A stretch of DNA of 7,341 nt from Chloroflexota bacterium (GTDB taxonomy: Bacteria; Chloroflexota; Limnocylindria; Limnocylindrales; CSP1-4). A program made the translations under genes and the position numbers. The stretch lies in assembly GCA_021812735.1 (NCBI GenBank), contig JAKAMV010000510.1, forward strand, positions 1-7,341, written 5' to 3'. Below, piece by piece: positions 1 to 5,771 of this stretch. The notes beneath the pieces were generated by a model. The model had not been told where the DNA came from. It ran no database searches and saw nothing but the letters and a program-made list of their open reading frames with translations. Numbering within the stretch: position 1 is the stretch's first letter; each line of letters opens with the position of its first letter.

Positions 1-587
1 AGCAGCGGCGCGGAGGCGTCGGCCGTGCTAACGCGAAGGTGCGGGCATCCAGCCGACCACGCTTCCTGCGTGATCCAGCCCGCGCCCAGGGCTCCGCCGG
101 CTTCCTCGTCGGCCTCGGCGAGGAAGAGCAGGGTGCCCCGCATGGGCGCCCGCCGGGCGAGCTCGCGCAGGGCGACGGCCATCGTCGCGGTCGAGCTCAG
201 CATGTCGGCCGCGCCCCGGCCCCAGACCTCCCCGTCGACGAGTTCACCGCCGAAGGGATCACGCCGCCAGGCGGATGGCGTGGCGGGCACGACGTCGGTG
301 TGGCCGAGGAGCAGCAGACGCGGCGCCGATGGGTCACTCCCTTCGAGCCGGGCGAGGAGGCTCACCCGGCCGGGCGCCGGCTCGAAGCGACGGAAGACGA
401 GCCGGTCAGTGCGGAGAAAGCCCTCGAGGAGGTCGGCGTTGCGGATCTCCTGCCCTGACTCCACCGAACCGTCGTTCACGCAGCGGTTGCGGATCAGTCC
501 CTGCAGGAGCCCGGTGGCCTCGTCGAGGAGGGCCTCACTGCGGGTCCCCGTCGCCGGTCCATCGCTTCTCATGGCCGTCGCCGGCAT
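1..587 (-). CDS. M20 family metallopeptidase, N-terminal part (3' end outside window)
   Basis: Partial gene: 195 codons are visible and the frame is still open at the left edge. It encodes the start of the catalytic domain of an M20 (ArgE/DapE/CPG2-type) zinc amidohydrolase, a family that cleaves N-acyl amino acids or small peptides in the cytoplasm. Visible signatures are LLLLGHTDVVP (residues 91-101, metal ligand H96 and D98), WGRGAADM (122-129, bridging D128) and EADEEAGG (158-165, catalytic E161 and metal ligand E162), with family-like spacing. The start is ATG at 587, with GAGGG seven bases upstream; an in-frame GTG lies directly before it and another ATG is at 572. The gene follows the SRPBCC gene by 15 bp and is probably co-transcribed with it. 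After about residue 177 the sequence no longer resembles the usual M20 continuation, so a frameshift or a divergent C-terminal half is possible. Substrate cannot be told. Confidence 0.85.
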   Translation of the reverse strand, partial: MPATAMRSDGPATGTRSEALLDEATGLLQGLIRNRCVNDGSVESGQEIRNADLLEGFLRTDRLVFRRFEPAPGRVSLLARLEGSDPSAPRLLLLGHTDVVPATPSAWRRDPFGGELVDGEVWGRGAADMLSSTATMAVALRELARRAPMRGTLLFLAEADEEAGGALGAGWITQEAWSAGCPHLRVSTADASAPL

Positions 588-602
588 CACAGCACCCTCG
601 GC

Positions 603-1073
603 TCAGGCTCCCACGGTCGCCTCGCCCTGACGCAGCAAGGAGGCGAAGCGGTCGCAGGAGGTCGCCATCTGCCGCTCACTCATGCGCCGGACGAGGAACC
701 GATCGGCGAGCGCACGGAGGAGGCCGGGCGCCGCCGTGATGTCCTGCTCCCAGGTGAAGTCTGTGCCGCCTCCGGTCGCCTCGGCGAGCCGGATGGTGGA
801 GCGGTAGGACATGCCGCCCCCGATCTCCGCGGCGACGTGGGCGTGCATCCGCGGGCGATCAACGGTGACGACCTCGAGCCGCAGGCGGTGGATCCCGTCG
901 GGCCCCTTCAGGACGAGGACCGCGGTGGTCCCGACCTGGTCATCCGGGCCACTCACCTCACCGATCTCGAGCAGTCCCTCGAGCCAGGTGGGCCAGCGCC
1001 GCAGGTCGGTCCCGAGCTGCCAGACGCGCTCGATCGGCGCGTCGACGTTGCGACGAATGCTCGCGTGGGCCAT
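603..1073 (-). CDS. SRPBCC / polyketide cyclase-like small-ligand-binding protein
   Basis: A 156-residue single-domain protein. The N-terminus (AHASIRRNVDAPIERVW) and the following DLRRWPTWLEG block (residues 23-33) match the opening strand, helix and Trp-rich turn of SRPBCC/START-like proteins. A central beta-rich stretch (residues 36-112) and a long C-terminal helix (about 115-150, FLVRRMSERQMATSCDRFA) complete the helix-grip pattern. Members bind hydrophobic ligands or act as cyclases, dehydratases or coenzyme Q-binding proteins; ligand and reaction here are unknown. No signal peptide, so probably cytoplasmic. The frame is open to 1157, but ATG at 1073 is chosen because AAGGGGG sits eight bases upstream and the domain begins immediately; the 28 residues further upstream are Pro/Arg/Ala-rich filler. 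It is first in a unit with the M20 peptidase gene and shares its reading frame, separated only by one TGA. Confidence 0.85.
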   Translation of the reverse strand: MAHASIRRNVDAPIERVWQLGTDLRRWPTWLEGLLEIGEVSGPDDQVGTTAVLVLKGPDGIHRLRLEVVTVDRPRMHAHVAAEIGGGMSYRSTIRLAEATGGGTDFTWEQDITAAPGLLRALADRFLVRRMSERQMATSCDRFASLLRQGEATVGA

Positions 1074-1081
1074 GGCGCACA

Positions 1082-1088
1082 CCCCCTT
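1082..1088 (-). promoter_or_regulatory. Ribosome binding site fixing the SRPBCC start
   Basis: AAGGGGG on the minus strand lies eight bases before ATG 1073. It supports the shorter start over the ATG at 1157, which has no comparable site next to it. Confidence 0.6.
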
Positions 1089-1264
1089 CGCCGTTCGGTC
1101 ATCGGCGCATGCCGGTGGCCAGGCGGGTCGGGTTCGCCAGTGGCTCGGACGCGGCACCGGCGGCCAGTGCGAGCGCCGCGCGTCAACGCCTCCCGCGTGG
1201 AGCCGAGCGTAGGCGAGTCAACCTGTCGGGACGTAGGGCCGCATTACCCCTCGTGCTCACACGG

Positions 1265-1279
1265 TCGCGTACCACGCGA
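1265..1279. repeat. 15-bp inverted repeat, TCGCGT-ACC-ACGCGA
   Basis: Perfect 6-bp arms around a 3-bp centre, about 190 bp upstream of the SRPBCC start. It could be a regulator-binding dyad or a small hairpin in a leader RNA. There is no functional evidence, and short dyads arise by chance in GC-rich DNA. Confidence 0.35.
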
Positions 1280-1349
1280 GCGGGTCGAGGCCTTTGCTTC
1301 GTGCGCCCGCGAGTCGGTCCGGGGGCGCTTATTCATGCCCGAATCCACG

Positions 1350-1377
1350 ATCATCGGCGATTTCGTCCTGCCGTCAA
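1350..1377 (-). promoter_or_regulatory. Possible sigma-70-type promoter for the SRPBCC-M20 unit
   Basis: On the minus strand TTGACG (1377-1372) is followed after 16 bases by GATGAT (1355-1350), an approximate -35/-10 pair in the least GC-rich part of the spacer. It would give a leader of about 270 nt before ATG 1073, which is long. The match to the -10 consensus is only four of six bases, so this is a weak candidate. Confidence 0.25.
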
Positions 1378-1572
1378 GGGTCTGGGATATGTCAGCGGGA
1401 CTCGATGTCGGACTCCGCGCCGACGCCGAGGCGAGGCTGTCCACCGAGCTGAGGGTCGCCGCTTCACCCGGGCGCGCCCGCTGTCAGCGCTGTCGGTGAT
1501 GTGGGGCGTGTCGAGGGTGCGCCCTCCGACGACTGGAAGACCGCGTATCAGGCCCACGCTCCATCGTCGACG

Positions 1573-1788
1573 TCACCTGGCGCGGCGCACCTCGAGCAGC
1601 TCGAGCCCCAGCGATTCGATCCGCCCGATCACACCGTGGAGGGCCGCCTGGTCCGGGAGCGCCCCGAAGAGCACGGTCTCGTGATCCCGTGATCGGGCCC
1701 CGAGCTCGGGGAACGCGCTCAGCACCCGATCGCTCACGACACCCCTGACGTGAAACTCGTACCGCGGCGGGTTCATGTGCTGGTTCAT
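1573..1788 (-). CDS. Uncharacterised 71-residue protein downstream of the LuxR/MalT regulator
   Basis: Encodes about 71 residues starting MNQHMNPPRYEFHVRG and ending LELLEVRRAR. Alternative in-frame ATGs at 1800 (75 residues) and 1776 (67 residues) are possible; none has a good Shine-Dalgarno, so the start is uncertain. The predicted pattern is strand (YEFHVRG), helix (DRVLSAF), strand (ETVLFGAL), helix (QAALHGVIGRIESLGL), strand (ELLEVRR), a compact alpha/beta fold resembling ACT- or ferredoxin-like small domains. From memory, similar 65-75-residue hypothetical proteins with a DQAALHG...LGL.LL.V core occur near LuxR-type regulators in high-GC bacteria; I know of no assigned function. No signal peptide or membrane segment. 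It lies 50 bp after the regulator stop on the same strand, so translation from the regulator mRNA is likely. Unlike the other open frames here, it is not Arg/Pro/Ser filler. Confidence 0.75.
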   Translation of the reverse strand: MNQHMNPPRYEFHVRGVVSDRVLSAFPELGARSRDHETVLFGALPDQAALHGVIGRIESLGLELLEVRRAR

Positions 1789-1838
1789 GCGGCGCAGCAT
1801 GCGGAGCGCGCGGATGACGAGGCATCCACCGATTCGTG

Positions 1839-4511
1839 CTATCGCTCGTCCTGGCGGCGACTCCTCGATGCCGATCCGAGCAGCCCCAGCTCGCGCGCGA
1901 GATCCACGGCCTCGCTCCGCTTGTGCGCACCGAGCTTCTCGTAGATGTGACGCATGTGCGTCTTGACCGTGCTGGTCGAGAGGAAGATCTCGGCCGCGAT
2001 CTCGGGCGCCGAGAGGTTGCTCGGAAGGTAGCGCAGGACCCGGATCTCGCTGTCCGTGAGCGGCTCGGCGGGCGCCGTCGCATCCCGCCGCGCCGCCGGG
2101 AGTGACGTCCCTGCGAGGACGTCGAGGACGCCCGCCAGGAGCGCGCCGTGGGCGGTCCGGTGCCGCGGATGCCGCTCGAGGAGCGCGCGCGCGGGCGTGA
2201 ACAGGAACGGCAGGATGAGCCCGTCTGTCTCCGCCAGGTCGAGCGCACGTTCGACGTCGTCTTCGGCGGCGCGGGCGTCTCCGAGGGCGTCGCGCGCGAG
2301 CCCGTCGACCAGCCAGGCAGTCGGGAGCGAGTAGTCGACGATGACGGGTGCGCTGCGGTCGAGGACCGGAGCGATCGCGTCGAGAGCCCCCCGAGGATCC
2401 CGGTCCGCGAGGCAGATTGCGGCGAGCGCGATCCTGGTCTCCCCAACCTGGAGGTCCGCGTCGGATGCAGGCGTCAGCAGCGCTCGGGCCCGTGCCGTGT
2501 CGCCCAGCCGCGCGAGGGTCTGCGCCGCGAGGGCGCGGGCTGCGATCGCCAGGGGGTCGGACGCGACCAGCACGGATTGGAGCCGCTGGGCCTCGGCGAA
2601 CTCGGCGACCGCGTCGCTCGGCCGTCCCTGGCCGAGACGCTGGAGGCCCCGGCTGTAGCGCACGAGGATCCCCTTGGTGGGCTCCACGTTGGGACGCAAC
2701 GCCCGCTCCGCGCGATCGAGCCAGGCCCGGGCTTCGTCCACGCGGCCCTGCAACACGTCGGCCGCGCCGATCGTCGCGAGCACCATGGGAACGACGGGCT
2801 CCGAGAGCCACCCGTATCGCTCGAGGATGGCCAGCGCCTGCATCGCGAGGTCGCGGGCCGCGGTGATCGAATGCCGAGCCACGGCCACGGCGAGATGCGC
2901 GAGACAGCCCTGTTCCACGTAGGGGCGTCGGATTCGGCGCGCGAGATCTGCCGCTTCCCGCAGGTGGCGCTCCGCCTCGTCGGGGATTCCCGCCCAGACC
3001 TCGACGATGCCGAGACTCATGAGGGCGACGGCGCGCAGGTCGTTCGCGACGGCGATCTGACCGACGGTTTCGACCGTGGACGGCTCGACCAGCGCCGGCA
3101 CGTCGCGGACTGCCATGCTGTGGTCGCCGCGCCACCGGGCGAGCGTCAGGCGTGCGGCCGCGAGCATCGCCTCGAACGTCTGGCGCCGCTCCGCGGGCAC
3201 CTCGGATGCGCGCCGCTCGGCGAGGGCGAGGTACGAGATGGCGGTGTCGAGGGACGGCCGGATCACCTCGCCGTAGGCAAGGAACGCGGCGAGCTCCGGG
3301 TTGTCGAGTGCGTCTCGCGGAAAGGGCTCGAGCAGCGCGCGCACGGTCGCGAAGCTGCCGTCGAGCGCGATGCTGAACCCGTGCTGGCCGACCAGCGCGG
3401 CCGCGTAGGGCCAGTTCCCCGCAGCCTGCGCGTGGCGGATTGCCTCGATCGGGAAACCGTGCTCGGCATACCATGCGGCCGCCGTCCCGTGCAGCTGCGG
3501 AATCGCGCGCGGGTCCACGCGCCGGAGCTCAAGGCGAAGGAGATCGGCGAAGAGCGCGTGGTACCGGAACCACGAGCGCTCCCGGTCCATCGAGTACACG
3601 AAGGCTCCGGCGTTCTCGAGCTCGAGCAGGGCGGCTTCACTTCCGTTCGCTCCGAGAAGCTGGTCCGCGAGTTCGCCGTTGACGCGGTCGAGGATCGATG
3701 TGCGCAGCAGCAGCTGCCGCACCGGGTCAGGCTCGCGTTCGAGTACCTCGGCGAGCAGGTAGTCCGCCACGCTCCGCTCGCTGCCGGAGAACTCCTCCAC
3801 GAAGCGCTCCGGGTCGGGGTGGCCGGAGAGCGAGAGCGCGGCCAGACGGATGCCGGCCACCCAACCCTCGGTGCGGGCAAGGAGCGCCGCAGCGGCGCTG
3901 TCGGAGAGCTTCACGCCGGACGCCGCGAGGAGCTGGCGCGCCTCGTCGAGCTGGAATCGCAGATGCGAAGCGCGAACCTCGGTGAGCTCGCCGGCCAGGC
4001 GGAGTCGATGCAACCCGAGCGGCGGGTCGTGCCGGGTGGACAGGACGACGCGCAGCGGGGGCGGGCGCCGGGACAGCAGCAGCTCGAGCTGTGCCAGGGT
4101 GGCCGGCTCGAGCAGCTCGTGCAGGTCGTCGATGACGAGCAGGACGGGTGTGTCGAGCTCCCGCGCGCCGTCGACGATGCGCTCGACGACGACGTCGCCG
4201 TCGAACCCGGGCGCCGGCCCGAGGTCGCCGATCGGCCCGTGCGGACCCGCCGCGCGTCGCAGCGCCTCGACGACCGAGAGCCAGAACCGCTGCGCGTCGC
4301 GCTCGTCGCGCTCGACGGCGATCCACGCTGTGCGACCGCGCAGACCGGTGCTGTCGATCCAAGAGCGGAGCAGCACGGTCTTGCCGCTTCCGGCAGGCGC
4401 GGACACGAGGGTCACGCCGCCTGCATACCCCGCCGAAAGCCGCTCGAAGAGTGCAGCCCGCGCCACGAGCGACGGCACGGCCACGGATGCGGACCGCTCG
4501 GGAGCGCCCAT
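1839..4511 (-). CDS. LuxR/MalT-type large ATP-binding transcriptional regulator (LAL family)
   Basis: An 890-residue protein with the complete LAL architecture. The N-terminal STAND-type NTPase has Walker A APAGSGKT (38-45), Walker B VLLVIDDLHEL (123-133) and a sensor-like strand VVLSTRHDPP (155-164). Next come the family motif TEGWVAGIRLAALSL (214-228) and a winged-helix-like part with SWFRYHALFADLLR (313-326). A long Ala/Leu/Arg-rich helical-repeat region (about 335-800) probably forms TPR-like effector-sensing repeats. The C-terminal LuxR helix-turn-helix spans about 818-877 (LTDSEIRVLRYLPSNLSAPE and STSTVKTHMRHIYEKLGAHK). Such proteins typically oligomerise on ATP and inducer binding and activate nearby promoters. 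The N-terminus is short and lacks the usual TKLRPP-like lead-in. ATG 4511 has no clear Shine-Dalgarno; it is chosen as the first ATG before the conserved block. Effector and targets are unknown; the adjacent membrane/cupin genes are plausible targets. Confidence 0.95.
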   Translation of the reverse strand: MGAPERSASVAVPSLVARAALFERLSAGYAGGVTLVSAPAGSGKTVLLRSWIDSTGLRGRTAWIAVERDERDAQRFWLSVVEALRRAAGPHGPIGDLGPAPGFDGDVVVERIVDGARELDTPVLLVIDDLHELLEPATLAQLELLLSRRPPPLRVVLSTRHDPPLGLHRLRLAGELTEVRASHLRFQLDEARQLLAASGVKLSDSAAAALLARTEGWVAGIRLAALSLSGHPDPERFVEEFSGSERSVADYLLAEVLEREPDPVRQLLLRTSILDRVNGELADQLLGANGSEAALLELENAGAFVYSMDRERSWFRYHALFADLLRLELRRVDPRAIPQLHGTAAAWYAEHGFPIEAIRHAQAAGNWPYAAALVGQHGFSIALDGSFATVRALLEPFPRDALDNPELAAFLAYGEVIRPSLDTAISYLALAERRASEVPAERRQTFEAMLAAARLTLARWRGDHSMAVRDVPALVEPSTVETVGQIAVANDLRAVALMSLGIVEVWAGIPDEAERHLREAADLARRIRRPYVEQGCLAHLAVAVARHSITAARDLAMQALAILERYGWLSEPVVPMVLATIGAADVLQGRVDEARAWLDRAERALRPNVEPTKGILVRYSRGLQRLGQGRPSDAVAEFAEAQRLQSVLVASDPLAIAARALAAQTLARLGDTARARALLTPASDADLQVGETRIALAAICLADRDPRGALDAIAPVLDRSAPVIVDYSLPTAWLVDGLARDALGDARAAEDDVERALDLAETDGLILPFLFTPARALLERHPRHRTAHGALLAGVLDVLAGTSLPAARRDATAPAEPLTDSEIRVLRYLPSNLSAPEIAAEIFLSTSTVKTHMRHIYEKLGAHKRSEAVDLARELGLLGSASRSRRQDER

Positions 4512-4595
4512 GCCGCGTATCGTCGCACGCCCTGATTCCCCGGTGCACGCTCTGCTGACGCGGAGTCGGCGGGATCGTGTGACGCGCCCGCGGGC

Positions 4596-4622
4596 TTCCT
4601 GGGAAGTGGGCCGTGCCAGGAA
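4596..4622. promoter_or_regulatory. Inverted repeat upstream of the regulator, possible operator
   Basis: TTCCTGG (4596-4602) and CCAGGAA (4616-4622) are perfect 7-bp inverted arms separated by 13 bp. They lie 85-111 bp before the regulator start, within the 215-bp spacer after the cupin gene. The position suits an operator or autoregulatory site. As an RNA hairpin it would have a 13-nt loop and no T run, so a terminator is less likely. No convincing -35/-10 pair was seen beside it. Confidence 0.35.
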
Positions 4623-4726
4623 CGACGTGTCGCCGCGGCGGCCTCATTGCGCGCACGGCATCACCGGGCCAGACAAGGCACGCGCCGCGGACCACGCGCT
4701 GGATCGAGGGTGGTTCAGGCGAGACG

Positions 4727-5182
4727 TCAGCGAGGGGATGGCGGCGCGAACCACGCGGGCAGATCGGAGGGCGATGCGGCGGGGCGGCCGGTATCGAGCG
4801 GACGCGCAGTCTCCTGCGTCGGCGACACGGTGCCGTGCGGGAGGACCGGCGGGCTGAAGACGGTGATCATGCGCAGCGGGGTGACGGCGCGGTTGATGAG
4901 CTTGTGCGGGGTGCCCGCGCCCACGAAGTCGAGGTCACCCTCCTCCACGCCGAGGGTGAGGGTCCCGACCTGCGCCTCGCCGACACCATCGACGAAGACG
5001 AGCAGCTGGTCGGTGTGGGCATGCACGATCCTGCCCGTTTCTCCATCCGGCGGCAGCGCCATCACCACGATCTGCTCGTGCTCGCCCGTGTGGATGACAC
5101 GCATGAACGCGTTGTTCACCCGTGCCTCGGCGCGGATGTTCAGCCGCGCTGCCGCCTCCACGTCCATGGGGTAGCTGGTCAT
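4727..5182 (-). CDS. Single-domain cupin protein
   Basis: A 151-residue protein with one cupin barrel. Motif 1 is GRIVHAHTDQLLVFVDG (50-66), with metal-ligand candidates H54 and H56 and glutamine Q59 where classical cupins carry glutamate. Motif 2 is GDLDFVGAGTPHKLINR (82-98), with H93 and the conserved N97. The pattern H-x-H-x-x-Q, followed by a VFSPP.LPHGT segment (108-118), matches a known single-domain cupin subfamily in which the Gln is normal, so a metal site is probably retained. The last 25-30 residues are Pro/Ala/Ser-rich and probably disordered. The substrate is unknown; cytoplasmic location is likely. Start ATG 5182 is supported by AGGAGC six bases upstream. It lies 46 bp after doxX on the same strand, so doxX-cupin co-transcription is likely. 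Confidence 0.9.
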   Translation of the reverse strand: MTSYPMDVEAAARLNIRAEARVNNAFMRVIHTGEHEQIVVMALPPDGETGRIVHAHTDQLLVFVDGVGEAQVGTLTLGVEEGDLDFVGAGTPHKLINRAVTPLRMITVFSPPVLPHGTVSPTQETARPLDTGRPAASPSDLPAWFAPPSPR

Positions 5183-5228
5183 GACGGTGCTCCTGTCGTC
5201 TGCCGACCCTGGTCACGCGGACTCGGCG

Positions 5229-5594
5229 CTATCCGATCGAACGGCCAACGCCGACCACGATGGCTGCGGCAAGCAGGAGGAGGTTGAACCAGAGCTTCTC
5301 GCGCTCCCCCCGGCGCAGGTGCGTCCAGATCGCTCCGACCTGGACGGCTGCCAGGCCCCAGGCGGCGAGGGGTGCCAGAGGCGAGAGGATGCCGGTGGCC
5401 CACGGAACGATGATGCCGACCGCGCCTGCCACCTCCAGCGCGCCGACGAGTCGAACGGACGGCATCGGGGCCTCCTCGACCCAGCCCATGCCGGCGGCCA
5501 CCAACCGGTTTCGTGACGCGGCGAGCTTGGTGACGCCTGTTGCCGCGTACACCACGCCCAGCAGCGCGCTGAGGATCCAGAGCACGAAGTCCAC
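5229..5594 (-). CDS. DoxX family membrane protein, GTG start
   Basis: A 121-residue four-helix inner-membrane protein. Predicted segments lie at about 2-22, 46-64, 68-91 and 101-117. DoxX features are YAATGVTKL in helix 1 (residues 16-24) and the VRLVGALEVAGAVGIIVP block (47-64). DoxX proteins are small quinone-oxidoreductase-like or redox-associated membrane proteins; many have no defined activity, and in mycobacteria a DoxX protein is linked to oxidative-stress tolerance. The frame is open to an ATG at 5759, but the extra 55 residues are Arg/Ser/Pro-rich with no domain. GTG 5594 is preferred because it follows a strong AGGAGG and begins right at the first membrane helix, as in the family. 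The cupin gene follows after 46 bp. The upstream spacer (5595-5771) carries a dyad and a tandem repeat. Confidence 0.88.
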   Translation of the reverse strand: MDFVLWILSALLGVVYAATGVTKLAASRNRLVAAGMGWVEEAPMPSVRLVGALEVAGAVGIIVPWATGILSPLAPLAAWGLAAVQVGAIWTHLRRGEREKLWFNLLLLAAAIVVGVGRSIG

Positions 5595-5602
5595 GGAGAT
5601 CT

Positions 5603-5608
5603 CCTCCT
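5603..5608 (-). promoter_or_regulatory. Strong ribosome binding site deciding the doxX GTG start
   Basis: AGGAGG on the minus strand, eight bases before GTG 5594, followed by a second overlapping GGAG. It is one of the best Shine-Dalgarno matches in the window and favours the short form over the 176-residue form from ATG 5759. Confidence 0.7.
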
Positions 5609-5659
5609 GTGTCGAGACATCCGGCCGGAGAGGGCGGTCCCCCGCCTCCGGGACGGCGT

Positions 5660-5674
5660 CAGGGCAACGCCCTG
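5660..5674. promoter_or_regulatory. 15-bp dyad CAGGGC-AAC-GCCCTG upstream of doxX
   Basis: Perfect 6-bp inverted arms around a 3-bp centre, about 65-80 bp before the doxX GTG start. It could be a dimeric-regulator site, or a small RNA hairpin in the SPW-doxX spacer. No T run follows on the minus strand, so a terminator role is not supported. Confidence 0.35.
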
Positions 5675-5720
5675 GCAGCCGGGAGCGTCCGTGCCGCGCG
5701 GATGACGCGACGTCGTCCGA

Positions 5721-5740
5721 TTCGACGGATTTCGACGGAC
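5721..5740. repeat. Tandem 10-bp direct repeat (TTCGACGGAT / TTCGACGGAC)
   Basis: Two adjacent copies differ only in the last base and lie about 127-146 bp upstream of the doxX start. Outer bases CGTCCG (5714-5719) and CGGACG (5736-5741) form an inverted pair around them. The 10-bp period would put both copies on one face of the helix, as in activator sites. The DNA is less GC-rich than the flanks. Function is inferred from position only. Confidence 0.4.
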
Positions 5741-5771
5741 GCTGAATGAGTGGCGCCAAACGGCAGATCGA

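Larger units (their letters stand above)
1074..1572. other. 499-bp spacer without a convincing gene
   Basis: This spacer separates the 71-residue gene from the SRPBCC gene. Every open frame here (for example minus 1244-1444 and plus 1335-1499) encodes Arg/Ser/Pro-rich or otherwise unconvincing sequence with weaker GC bias at third positions than the neighbouring genes. About 1325-1400 is visibly less GC-rich than its surroundings, as promoter regions often are. Symmetric elements seen: GAGGG-TGCG-CCCTC (1513-1526), the 12-bp palindrome CGGGCGCGCCCG (1469-1480), and TCGCGT-ACC-ACGCGA (1265-1279). No tRNA-like fold or T-rich terminator was recognised. It probably holds the 3' end of the regulator transcript and the promoter and leader of the SRPBCC-M20 unit. 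Confidence 0.6.

Noticed and set aside
50..101. Cupin Q59 as a loss of the motif-1 glutamate (residue numbers in the cupin at 4727-5182)
   Set aside because: H-x-H-x-x-Q is normal in a known single-domain cupin subfamily with the same downstream SPP...HGT segment, so it is not evidence of a dead active site.
1244..1444. 66-codon minus-strand frame in the 499-bp spacer
   Set aside because: Ser/Arg/Thr-rich composition, no recognisable structure and no ribosome site; probably a chance frame.
1335..1499. 54-codon plus-strand frame starting MPESTIIGDFVLPSRVW, with a GGGGG stretch upstream
   Set aside because: The first 17 residues look protein-like, but the rest is not. Third-position GC is lower than in the real genes, and it sits on the opposite strand inside a promoter-like region. 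Homology would be needed to accept it.
1513..1526. GAGGG-TGCG-CCCTC hairpin as a terminator for the regulator transcript
   Set aside because: The stem is only five perfect pairs and no T run follows on the minus strand; it is kept only as a symmetric element in the spacer.
1789..3474. Long minus-strand extension of the 71-residue gene's frame (633 codons in all)
   Set aside because: Upstream of about 1800 it overlaps the regulator in another frame and gives Arg/Pro/Ala filler; only the last 67-75 codons look like a protein.
2148..4535. A 795-codon open frame on the plus strand opposite the regulator
   Set aside because: It lies antisense to a clear LAL regulator. Its translation is rich in Arg, Gly, Glu and His with no domain, as expected from the shadow of a high-GC gene.
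4731..4740. GGGGATG on the plus strand resembling part of a MalT box
   Set aside because: It is inside the cupin coding region, a single copy without the usual arrangement, and is easily found by chance in GC-rich DNA.
5595..5759. N-terminal extension of DoxX to ATG 5759
   Set aside because: The added residues lack any domain and would cover the repeats and dyad; the GTG at 5594 has a far better ribosome site and begins at the first membrane helix.
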